NCBI GenBank assembly: GCA_021199135.1
Contig: JAJQIQ010000232.1
Location: 2,507-9,830, forward strand
DNA length: 7,324 nt
Source: Clostridiales bacterium
GTDB taxonomy: Bacteria; Bacillota; Clostridia; Lachnospirales; Lachnospiraceae
Direction: 5' to 3'
Part shown: piece after piece, positions 1-5,894 of the stretch
Position numbering within the stretch: the stretch's first letter is position 1
Layout: every line of letters starts with the position of its first letter
Notes under the pieces: model-generated
The model's input: the letters and a program-made list of their open reading frames with translations, nothing else
Told to the model about the DNA's origin: nothing
Database searches by the model: none
Made by a program: the position numbers and the translations under genes

Positions 1-368
1 GCCGTCTCGAATTTGTCCTGGTCGATCGGCTTGCCGGAGTAGACCGTGCATCCGAGCTCGAACGCCATCTTGACGTTCTTCTCGTCATTTAAGGCCGTCG
101 CCATGATGACCTTCGCCTGCTTGTCCTCCGGGACGTCGTGCGCCTTCTCGAGGTTCCTGATCCCGACGAGCGCCTGATAGCCGTCCATGACCGGCATCAT
201 GATGTCGAGGCACACGAGGTCGTACGGGTCGTCATCCTCGAGCGCCATCATGAAAGCGTCCACCGCCTCCATGCCATCGACGGTCACGTCGCACTCCCCG
301 TACTTTGACAGGAAGTTTGCCATGAATTTCCTTGTGACGAAATCGTCCTCTGCCAATAAAATTTTCAT
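1..368 (-). CDS. Stand-alone CheY-like response regulator receiver (partial, C-terminus outside window)
   Basis: This is a phosphoacceptor receiver domain that should relay signals from a histidine kinase by protein-protein contact; no DNA-binding or output domain is seen in the 122 residues present. The start MKILLAEDD is followed by the acidic pair Asp8/Asp9, the phosphorylation site Asp55 in CLDIMMPVMDG, the switch Thr91 in MATAL and the conserved Lys113 in SGKP, so all key receiver residues are present. There is a long polar loop (about residues 72-86, rich in Glu, Lys and Asp) between α3 and β4. The ATG is supported by AGGGAGG at 376-382, seven bases upstream. It follows cheB by 14 bp and is the fifth gene of the signalling operon. 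The open frame runs off the left edge. A single-domain receiver normally ends about 5-15 residues after this point, but a further domain cannot be excluded. Its kinase could be the PAS kinase of this operon or a CheA elsewhere. Confidence 0.88.
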   Translation of the reverse strand, partial: MKILLAEDDFVTRKFMANFLSKYGECDVTVDGMEAVDAFMMALEDDDPYDLVCLDIMMPVMDGYQALVGIRNLEKAHDVPEDKQAKVIMATALNDEKNVKMAFELGCTVYSGKPIDQDKFET

Positions 369-375
369 CTGTGAT

Positions 376-382
376 CCTCCCT
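376..382 (-). promoter_or_regulatory. Ribosome binding site of the stand-alone receiver gene
   Basis: AGGGAGG lies directly after the cheB TAA stop and seven bases before the ATG at 366-368. It fixes the start of the receiver gene and shows that the 14-bp gap to cheB holds little besides the ribosome binding site. Confidence 0.7.
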
Positions 383-1447
383 TTACATTTTACTCAGCAG
401 GCTGTAAGCCCTCTGTGGTATGTCCTCCAGTTTCTCCTGATACTGCACCGCGCCGAGCTCGTACGCCACCCTCGGCATCCCGTACACGACGCAGGTCGAC
501 TCGTCCTGCCCTATCGTGGGCGAACCCGCCTCCCTCATCTTAAGCATCCCTTTCGCGCCGTCGCCTCCCATCCCGGTGAGGATGATTCCGAGAGCCTTCT
601 TCCCGGCGACCTGGGCGACCGACTCGAAGAGCACGTCGACCGACGGGCAGTGCCCGTTGACCTTCGGGCCCTCGCGGCACTCGACCTGAAAGCGTCCGCC
701 CCTCTGCACGAGGCGCATCTGCCGGTCACCTCCCGGCGCGAGGAGCGCCTGCCCCTGCACGACGGCATCGCCTGTCTCGGCCTCCTTGACGTGCATGCTG
801 CACTGGTCGTCGAGGCGCTTCGCGTACATCTCGGTGAACCCTGCGGGCATGTGCTGGACGATGACGATTCCCGGCGTGTCCGCCCTAAACTCCTTGAGGA
901 CTGACGCTATCGCCTCCGTCCCCCCGGTCGAGGCCCCAATCGCGATGAGGATGTCCGACGCCTTCGCAGGCGCAAACGGGGTGGCCTGCACGATGCGCGG
1001 ATGAGACGCGGCATCGCCGGGAAGCTTCACGGTGCTCCGCCTTATCCCGCTCATCTTCGCGGTCGAGGCTATCTTTATCTTGAGCGGCAGCTCGGTCCTC
1101 ATGAAATTCTCGAGCTGCCTGCGGTCAGTCACCTGCGGCTTCGCGACGAAATCGGTCGCGCCCGCGCTCAGCGCATCGAAGACCTTGTCGCTCATCGAGC
1201 TTATCACCACCGCCGGGATCGGGTACTGCGGCATCAGCTTCCGCAAAAACTCTATCCCGTTCATGCGGGGCAGTTCTATGTCGAGCGTCATGACATCGGG
1301 CTTGTGCTCAAGGATCGCGTCCCTCGCCTGGAACGGGTCTGAGACCGCCGCCACGACATTTATCGCCTCGTCGGAATTTAAGCTCTTTACCAAAAGTTCC
1401 CGGAAAACCAAGGAATCTTCAACAACTAGCACACGGATCTGCTTCAT
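383..1447 (-). CDS. cheB: CheB: chemoreceptor glutamate methylesterase / deamidase response regulator
   Basis: CheB removes methyl groups from glutamyl residues of chemoreceptors and can deamidate glutamines, resetting receptor sensitivity; it acts in the cytoplasm and is activated by phosphorylation. The 354-residue protein has the family's usual two-domain build. The N-terminal receiver (about 1-120) has acidic Glu10/Asp11, phosphoacceptor Asp56 in TLDIELPRMNG, the switch Ser in VISSMS and Lys103 in AKP. A polar linker (about 125-163) leads to the methylesterase domain (about 165-350). The catalytic triad is visible: Ser173 in IGASTGG, His199 in VQHMPAGF and Asp296 in TGMGGDG. The start ATG is preceded by two purine-rich motifs (GGAAGGA and AAGGA) in the 17-bp gap after cheR. 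It is paired with the opposing enzyme CheR immediately upstream. Nothing appears truncated. The identification is secure; the receptor it acts on is not in the window. Confidence 0.97.
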   Translation of the reverse strand: MKQIRVLVVEDSLVFRELLVKSLNSDEAINVVAAVSDPFQARDAILEHKPDVMTLDIELPRMNGIEFLRKLMPQYPIPAVVISSMSDKVFDALSAGATDFVAKPQVTDRRQLENFMRTELPLKIKIASTAKMSGIRRSTVKLPGDAASHPRIVQATPFAPAKASDILIAIGASTGGTEAIASVLKEFRADTPGIVIVQHMPAGFTEMYAKRLDDQCSMHVKEAETGDAVVQGQALLAPGGDRQMRLVQRGGRFQVECREGPKVNGHCPSVDVLFESVAQVAGKKALGIILTGMGGDGAKGMLKMREAGSPTIGQDESTCVVYGMPRVAYELGAVQYQEKLEDIPQRAYSLLSKM

Positions 1448-1464
1448 AATTCCTTACGTCCTTC

Positions 1465-2289
1465 CTATTTTTTGAATATCGATGGCTTGATCATCGTAAA
1501 CGGCGTGCTGCCCCGGTCGAGCGTCTCGGTCCTGCCGATGAAGAGGTAGCCGCCCGGCTCTAGCGTGTCGTAAACCTTGCGGATGAGCTCCGCCTTGGTC
1601 CTGTCGTCGAAATATATCATCACGTTCCGAAGGAAAATGACATGCATCTTCCTGTGGAACGGAAATGGCTCCATCAGATTGAATTTCCTGAACAATACCT
1701 GCTTTTTCAGCTCGTCTGTGGCCTGGTAAAAGTCCTCGCCCGGCTTCCTGCGGAAAAACCGCCTCCGCCATGTCTCGGGCAATGCGTCGATCTGCTCGGC
1801 GCTGTAGATTCCGGCTATTGCCTGCCGCAGCACGTGCTCGGAGATGTCCGTCGCGAGCACCTGCGTGTCCCATTTGTCGAACTCAAGCCCGAAGAAGTCC
1901 GCAAGCACCATCGCGATCGCGTACGGCTCCTCCCCGGTTGAGGACGCGCCGCACCAGATCCGTACATCCCTCGTGTTCTCCTCCTTCTTCCTTATCCACG
2001 GGAGCACGGTGTCGCGCAGGTATTCAAAGTGCTCTGCCTCGCGCATGAAAAAAGTGTGGTTCGTCGTGAGCATGTCGACCAGCGATTTCTCAAGCTCCCC
2101 GCTCTCGTCGGCCTCAATCGCGTCCATGAATGCGGTGTAGCTGTCCCACTCGCTGGTGCGCAGGAAATTCTCCATCCTGCCATTCACTATCTCTTTTTTC
2201 CCTCTCATGTCGACGCCGTACCGCTCCTTTAGGAAACGGTAGATCCGGTCGAACTCCGCGTCGGTCATGACCGTCTGCTTCTCTGGCAT
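1465..2289 (-). CDS. cheR: CheR: SAM-dependent chemoreceptor glutamate methyltransferase
   Basis: CheR transfers methyl groups from S-adenosylmethionine to glutamates of chemoreceptor cytoplasmic domains during adaptation. The 274-residue length is close to the usual 270-290. A small N-terminal helical domain (about 1-70) ends in the family motif TTNHTFFMRE (75-84). The SAM-binding domain follows with GASSTGEEPYAIA (114-126), Asp148 in ATDIS (a likely SAM ribose contact), LRNVMIYF (220-227) and GYLFIGRTETL (247-257). Residues about 155-200 correspond to the β-subdomain that in enterobacterial CheR can dock the receptor's C-terminal pentapeptide; whether this one does so cannot be judged by eye. 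The ATG has only a weak GGGG ribosome site about ten bases upstream, in a 17-bp gap, so translation may depend partly on the preceding gene. It lies directly before cheB, the classic methylation/demethylation pair. The family call is secure. Confidence 0.97.
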   Translation of the reverse strand: MPEKQTVMTDAEFDRIYRFLKERYGVDMRGKKEIVNGRMENFLRTSEWDSYTAFMDAIEADESGELEKSLVDMLTTNHTFFMREAEHFEYLRDTVLPWIRKKEENTRDVRIWCGASSTGEEPYAIAMVLADFFGLEFDKWDTQVLATDISEHVLRQAIAGIYSAEQIDALPETWRRRFFRRKPGEDFYQATDELKKQVLFRKFNLMEPFPFHRKMHVIFLRNVMIYFDDRTKAELIRKVYDTLEPGGYLFIGRTETLDRGSTPFTMIKPSIFKK

Positions 2290-2306
2290 AATCTATATAC
2301 CCCGCG

Positions 2307-3368
2307 CTACTTGAGCTGCCGGTAAATTTTCTTGCAAATGTCGTATAAATCCTGCTTGAACTTCGTCCCCGCCACGAGTTCCAATATCTCGATGGTATCA
2401 TCGCTGCTGTATGCCTTGCGGTACGTCCTGTCCTCCGTCAGCGCACAGTAGGCGCTTATCAGCGATACGATCTGCGCCGATATCGGGATGTCGTCACCGG
2501 AGAGTCCGCACGGATAGCCCGTCCCGTCCCAGTTCTCGTGGTGGTAGTGGGCGATCTCAAGCGCCATCTGTATGAAATCGTTGTAGTCGTCGTCTATTAT
2601 GTCCTGCAATATCTCCGCGCCGACCGTCGTGTGCGTCCTCATGAGATCCCTCTCATCGTGGGTGAGAGACCCCTCCTTGCTTAAGATCTCGCTCGGTATC
2701 GCGACGTTGCCGAGGTCGCAGAGCGGGGCCGCCATGAATATCGTCTCGACGAAGCTGTCGGAGATGATGCTCTCGTACTTCGGGGAGAGCTGCATCGCCT
2801 GCGCGAAGACCTTGCAGTTGTACTGGAGGCGCTCCATATGGTCCTCCTCGTAGCTCGCGTTCCTCCTCGCGACGCTGACCAGCGCATAGAGCACGCGCTG
2901 CTTCTCCTTCTCCATCTGGGAGAGCTGCTCGTTGACCGATGCCTGGAGGCGCCGGTTCGCCTCGGCGAGGTCGCGGACCGCCTCGTGGAGCTCAAGGTGC
3001 GTGTGGACGCGCGCCTGCACGACCTCCTGGATGAAGGGCTTGGTGATGTAGTCCTCGCCGCCGAGCGCAAAGCCCGTCGTGATGTCGCCCGGCTCGTCGT
3101 AAGCCGAGATGAAGAGTATCGGGATGTCGCGCGTCTTCACGTCGTCCTTCATGATCCGGCAGAACTCGTAGCCGTCCATCTCCGGCATCGAGACGTCGAG
3201 CAGGATGAGCTGCGGGGCGTGCCTCTCCACTACCTTAAGCGCCTGGACCCCGTTCTCCGCGAGGACCGGCTGGTATCCCATGTCCGCTATGATGTTGCGC
3301 AGCACAAACCTGTTGGCCTCCACGTCGTCGACGATGAGTATCCACGGCTTGTCTTTCCTGTCGTCCAT
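2307..3368 (-). CDS. Response regulator: receiver fused to a divergent HD-GYP domain
   Basis: This is a two-domain cytoplasmic response regulator of 353 residues. The receiver (about 8-125) has Asp14/Asp15, phosphoacceptor Asp58 in LLDVSMPEMDG, Ser88 in ISAY and Lys110 in TKPF. A probable helical linker (about 125-165, LAEANRRLQASVNEQLSQ onward) leads to an HD-GYP-like domain (about 165-350). HD-GYP proteins usually hydrolyse cyclic di-GMP at a two- or three-metal site. Here HHENWDGTGYP (276-286), the preceding His177 and Glu174/175, and His246 are kept. However, the expected LHDIGK reads LCDLGN (Cys217, Asn221), and the expected DvfDAL reads SAYCAL (Ser305, Cys308). Catalysis is therefore doubtful or altered, and the domain may sense or scaffold instead. 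The start has GAGG six bases upstream, 15 bp after the kinase gene. The kinase of this operon is the likely phosphodonor (inference from adjacency). The receiver call is secure, the fold call strong, the activity unknown. Confidence 0.92.
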   Translation of the reverse strand: MDDRKDKPWILIVDDVEANRFVLRNIIADMGYQPVLAENGVQALKVVERHAPQLILLDVSMPEMDGYEFCRIMKDDVKTRDIPILFISAYDEPGDITTGFALGGEDYITKPFIQEVVQARVHTHLELHEAVRDLAEANRRLQASVNEQLSQMEKEKQRVLYALVSVARRNASYEEDHMERLQYNCKVFAQAMQLSPKYESIISDSFVETIFMAAPLCDLGNVAIPSEILSKEGSLTHDERDLMRTHTTVGAEILQDIIDDDYNDFIQMALEIAHYHHENWDGTGYPCGLSGDDIPISAQIVSLISAYCALTEDRTYRKAYSSDDTIEILELVAGTKFKQDLYDICKKIYRQLK

Positions 3369-3383
3369 ACCTTACCTCACCTG

Positions 3384-4835
3384 CTATTCCCCTGCTGCAC
3401 TTTGGTCACCGTTTTCAACGCCGTCGACCGCATCGAGCAGCTTCTTGTGCGCCGCCATCGTCTTGTCGTAGTCGGCTTTCTGCACCGCCATCTTGAGCCT
3501 CAGCGACGCGGACTTTATGTCATGCGGTGCCTCCTCGGTGAGCTCCCTGATGACGTTCATGAACATCTCCGCCTTCTCCCAGTTGTCCATCTCGACCGCG
3601 AGCACGAGCTTTGACATCTTGTCGTCGAGCTCCTTCTTGTTCTCCTCAGTGCCGTAGACATGGAGCACGTCCGTCTCGGGCGCGTCCTCCAGGAAGTGCG
3701 ACAGCTTCTCGTCGACGTTCGCGGACACCTCGTCCGCCTCGTTCTCCGGTATCTCTACCCAGATTGAGAAGGTGAAGCTCGTCCCCCTGCCCTTCTCGCT
3801 CTCGACGTTTATGCTCCCGCCCATCAGCGTGACGAGCTGCTTGCTGATGTTGAGCCCCAGGCCCGTGCCGCCGTACTGCCTCGAGATGGAGGCGTCGACC
3901 TGCGAGAAGCTCTCGAAGAGCTTGTCCTGGTCTTTTTTGTCTATGCCGATGCCGGTGTCGTTTACTATGAAAAACAGTTCCACGCGGTTCTGCGTCTTCG
4001 CAGTCTTTAGGATCTCGAGCGACACCTTGCCGACGGAGGTGAACTTGCAGGCGTTCGATAATATGTTGTTCAGCACCTGCTCGATGCGCAGTTCGTCGCT
4101 TATCACCCGCTCCGGGACCTCCGGCGAAATCGTGACAAAGAACTGCAGTCCCTTCTCGACGATCTTTGGCATGTGGTTCGCCTTGACATAGTCTATCATC
4201 GCGCGGAAGTCGAACTCCCGGTTCTCGAGCGTGAACTTCCCAGCGTCGAGCTTCGAGAAGTCCAATATATTGTTTATGATGCTGTGCATGTCGTTGCAGC
4301 CGCGCTCGATGAGCTTTAGGGTCTTCAGCAGCTCCTCGTCGTGGATCTCCTCGAGCAAAATGCGCGTGTTGCCGAGGATCCCGTTCACCGGGGTGCGCAG
4401 CTCGTGCGTGACGTTCGCGACGAACTCGGACTTGACCTTCGCCGCCTCCTCGGCCTCCTGCTGCACCTGCACGATCTTCTGCTCGAGGTAGACCTCGTTC
4501 GATACGTCTGTCATAAGGCAGATGTACTCCCTCTCCGCCAGCGCCGCGTGGAGATACCACATTTTCGCATAGAAGCAGGTGCGGTTCTTGCGGTAGACCA
4601 TGACAGGCTTCTCCTGCGGCCCGAAGTCGAGGTCCGTGGCAAAGCCGTCCGCCGTCCTCTCGAAAGTCCCCGAGAACACCTCGCTGATGTGGAGGCCGCG
4701 CATCCCATCCGGGTAGTCGAGCACCCTGTTGGTCGCGGGGTTCGTGTGCGTGATTATCCCCTCGCCGTCGAAGGACACGCTCATCTCCTGCGTGTGCTGC
4801 TCATAAAAATTGAGGAACTGCTGATTCATTGGCAT
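3384..4835 (-). CDS. Soluble PAS-domain sensor histidine kinase
   Basis: This is a sensor kinase that autophosphorylates on His and passes the phosphate to receiver proteins. No signal peptide or membrane segment is visible, so it probably senses a cytoplasmic cue or is controlled by partners. With the ATG at 4833-4835 it is 483 residues. A PAS-like domain (about 10-115) is followed by a charged helix rich in Glu, Gln and Ala, then the HisKA domain with the H-box FVANVTHELRTPVNG (phospho-acceptor His144). The ATPase domain has the N-box NNILSNACKF (Asn261), the G1 box DTGIG (293-297), the F-box LFESF and the G2 box GTGLGL (323-328). A 110-residue C-terminal extension (about 370-483), rich in Glu, Lys and Ala and apparently helical, is unassigned; no receiver is attached. 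An in-frame ATG at 4857-4859 would add eight residues, but it lacks a ribosome site and sits only about 7 bases after the predicted transcription start. The downstream ATG has AAGGGAG nine bases upstream. It is the first gene of the signalling operon. Confidence 0.93.
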   Translation of the reverse strand: MPMNQQFLNFYEQHTQEMSVSFDGEGIITHTNPATNRVLDYPDGMRGLHISEVFSGTFERTADGFATDLDFGPQEKPVMVYRKNRTCFYAKMWYLHAALAEREYICLMTDVSNEVYLEQKIVQVQQEAEEAAKVKSEFVANVTHELRTPVNGILGNTRILLEEIHDEELLKTLKLIERGCNDMHSIINNILDFSKLDAGKFTLENREFDFRAMIDYVKANHMPKIVEKGLQFFVTISPEVPERVISDELRIEQVLNNILSNACKFTSVGKVSLEILKTAKTQNRVELFFIVNDTGIGIDKKDQDKLFESFSQVDASISRQYGGTGLGLNISKQLVTLMGGSINVESEKGRGTSFTFSIWVEIPENEADEVSANVDEKLSHFLEDAPETDVLHVYGTEENKKELDDKMSKLVLAVEMDNWEKAEMFMNVIRELTEEAPHDIKSASLRLKMAVQKADYDKTMAAHKKLLDAVDGVENGDQSAAGE

Positions 4836-4844
4836 CTGCCGCAT

Positions 4845-4851
4845 CTCCCTT
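4845..4851 (-). promoter_or_regulatory. Ribosome binding site that decides the histidine kinase start
   Basis: AAGGGAG lies nine bases before the ATG at 4833-4835. It falls inside the reading frame opened by the upstream ATG at 4857-4859, which itself has no Shine-Dalgarno motif. This favours the shorter 483-residue kinase over a 491-residue form. Confidence 0.6.
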
Positions 4852-4873
4852 GTCTGCATAGAATATCAAGCTA

Positions 4874-4902
4874 ATTATATGATAACAGGGGACAAAAGTC
4901 AA
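4874..4902 (-). promoter_or_regulatory. σA-type promoter of the signalling operon
   Basis: Reading the minus strand, TTGACT (4897-4902) is followed by a 17-bp spacer and a perfect TATAAT (4874-4879). The -35 box matches five of six consensus bases and the spacing is optimal. Transcription would begin near 4866-4867, giving a leader of about 30 bases to the kinase start at 4835. The -35 box overlaps the TGA stop codon of the antiporter gene, and the rest of the promoter fills the short gap. There is no clear factor-binding palindrome next to it. This promoter would let the five signalling genes be expressed independently of the upstream housekeeping genes. Confidence 0.78.
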
Positions 4903-5828
4903 ACGGTGATGTATATGAAATACGCGGCGTAGCAGACAAGCATGATGATGCCCGCCCACCGCCGAAGCTCCTTGGTCTTGAAAACGCAGAGCCACAGGAG
5001 CAGGCCGCTTAAAAACACGAATACCGTATCTAGCGCGAACTCCTGTGCGAAGGCGACCGGCGTGATCAGCGCGGTCGTGCCGACGACGAATAATATGTTG
5101 AACACATTGCTGCCGACGATGTTGCCGATTGCGAGGTCCGCCTCGTTCTTCCTCGCCGCCGTGATCGAGGTCACGAGCTCCGGGAGCGAGGTCCCGAACG
5201 CCACGATCGTGAGCGCTATGAACCTCTCGCTCATCCCCAGCGCCGCCGCGATGGCCGACGCCGCGTCGACGAGGAAGTTGCTGCCGATGATGACGAGGGC
5301 GATCCCCCCGACGAGCATTATGAGCAGCAGCCACACCGGACGCACCTTTATCTCGTCTCCCTCCTCGCGGTTCCTCTTCGCCATGATGAAGAGGTACGCG
5401 AGGTATGCGATGAACAGCGCCCAGAGCACTATGCCCTCCCAGAAGACAATCCTGTTGCCGGTGAATCCAAACAAAAGGAGCACAAGCGTTATGAGGAGCA
5501 TGTACGGGATCTCGTATCTCACCGTGGATCTCTTAACCGCCAGCGGAACGATGATCGAGGTGATCCCGAGGATGAGGAGCACGTTCATCAAATTGCTCCC
5601 GACGATGTTCCCGATCGTGATATCCGCATTCCCCTTGAGGGACGACGATATGCTGACCGCCGCCTCGGGCGCGCTCGTCCCCATCGCGACTATCGTAAGG
5701 CCTATGACGAGCTGCGGTATCTTAAATTTCGCCGCGATCCCCGCCGCGCCGTCCACGAACCAGTCCGCGCCCTTTATCAAAATCACGAAGCCGACCACCA
5801 GCAGTACAATCCAGAGTAAGATCATCAT
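4899..5828 (-). CDS. Ca2+/cation antiporter (CaCA family, YrbG-type sodium/calcium exchanger)
   Basis: This integral membrane protein of the CaCA superfamily probably exports Ca2+ in exchange for Na+ or H+; the ions used cannot be read from sequence. It is 309 residues from the ATG at 5826-5828 and about ten hydrophobic segments are visible, as usual for bacterial members. The two inverted α-repeats are intact: α1 has GTSAPE (Glu55) with GNIVGSNLMN, and α2 has GTSLPE (Glu217) with GNIVGSNVFN; these Glu and Asn residues line the ion site in the family. The central loop (KRNREEGDEIK, about 151-161) is short, so the large calcium-binding regulatory loop of eukaryotic exchangers is absent. A GTG at 5835-5837 would add three residues. 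I prefer the ATG because GGGTGA lies five bases upstream of it. The gene follows ilvA after 66 bp and its stop overlaps the -35 box of the next operon. No functional link to either neighbour is evident. Confidence 0.95.
   Translation of the reverse strand: MMILLWIVLLVVGFVILIKGADWFVDGAAGIAAKFKIPQLVIGLTIVAMGTSAPEAAVSISSSLKGNADITIGNIVGSNLMNVLLILGITSIIVPLAVKRSTVRYEIPYMLLITLVLLLFGFTGNRIVFWEGIVLWALFIAYLAYLFIMAKRNREEGDEIKVRPVWLLLIMLVGGIALVIIGSNFLVDAASAIAAALGMSERFIALTIVAFGTSLPELVTSITAARKNEADLAIGNIVGSNVFNILFVVGTTALITPVAFAQEFALDTVFVFLSGLLLWLCVFKTKELRRWAGIIMLVCYAAYFIYITV
5079..5222 (-). repeat. α2 repeat of the antiporter (internal duplication)
   Basis: This segment encodes the second conserved α-repeat, from FIALTIVAFGTSLPE to the GSNVFN helix. 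It matches the first repeat at about 5565-5708 closely: LTIVAxGTSxPE and IGNIVGSN occur in both at the same spacing. The two copies are the known ancestral duplication of the CaCA fold, and both retain the ion-site Glu. Confidence 0.85.
5565..5708 (-). repeat. α1 repeat of the antiporter (internal duplication)
   Basis: This segment encodes the first α-repeat, from VIGLTIVAMGTSAPE to the GSNLMN helix. It is the partner of the repeat at about 5079-5222; in the family the two repeats insert in opposite orientation and together form the cation site. Confidence 0.85.
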
Positions 5829-5862
5829 AAAATTCACCCGATAAGCATTCTTCCCTTTCCAA

Positions 5863-5890
5863 AATATAAGTTTATTAAATCTAAATTTAA
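5863..5890 (-). promoter_or_regulatory. Possible weak promoter before the antiporter gene
   Basis: In the AT-rich gap after ilvA the minus strand reads TTAAAT (5885-5890), a 16-bp spacer and TATATT (5863-5868). The -10 box is good and the -35 box poor. A start near 5856 would leave a leader of about 28 bases before the antiporter ATG. The signal sits in a tract where AT-rich hexamers arise easily, so readthrough from ilvA is an equal alternative. Confidence 0.3.
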
Positions 5891-5894
5891 TTTT

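Noticed and set aside
1892..1960. Possible non-canonical SAM motif in CheR (GASSTGEEPY)
   Set aside because: Characterised enterobacterial CheR has a closely similar Ala/Ser-rich STGEEPYS motif, so this is within the family's normal range.
3384..3560. HPt-like motif PHDIKSAS in the kinase C-terminal tail
   Set aside because: An HPt domain needs HxLKG and roughly 60 further helical residues; here the Gly is missing and only about 45 residues follow.
2838..3614. Plus-strand open frame of 258 codons spanning the receiver/HD-GYP gene and the end of the kinase gene
   Set aside because: It crosses the boundary of two well-supported minus-strand genes and its Arg/Val/Leu/Asp-rich translation is typical of a shadow frame.
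3646..4560. Minus-strand alternative frame of 304 codons inside the kinase gene
   Set aside because: It overlaps the HisKA and ATPase motifs read in the correct frame; its own product is Arg/Gly/His-rich with no domain.
4942..5844. Long plus-strand open frame of 300 codons across the antiporter gene
   Set aside because: It is antisense to a gene with unmistakable CaCA α-repeats, its translation is low in recognisable motifs, and such open antisense frames are common in GC-rich codon usage.
5874..5891. Inverted repeat followed on the plus strand by a T-run, resembling an intrinsic terminator
   Set aside because: The stem is entirely A:T, too weak for a terminator, and no plus-strand gene precedes it; on the coding strand the T-run is on the wrong side to end ilvA transcription.
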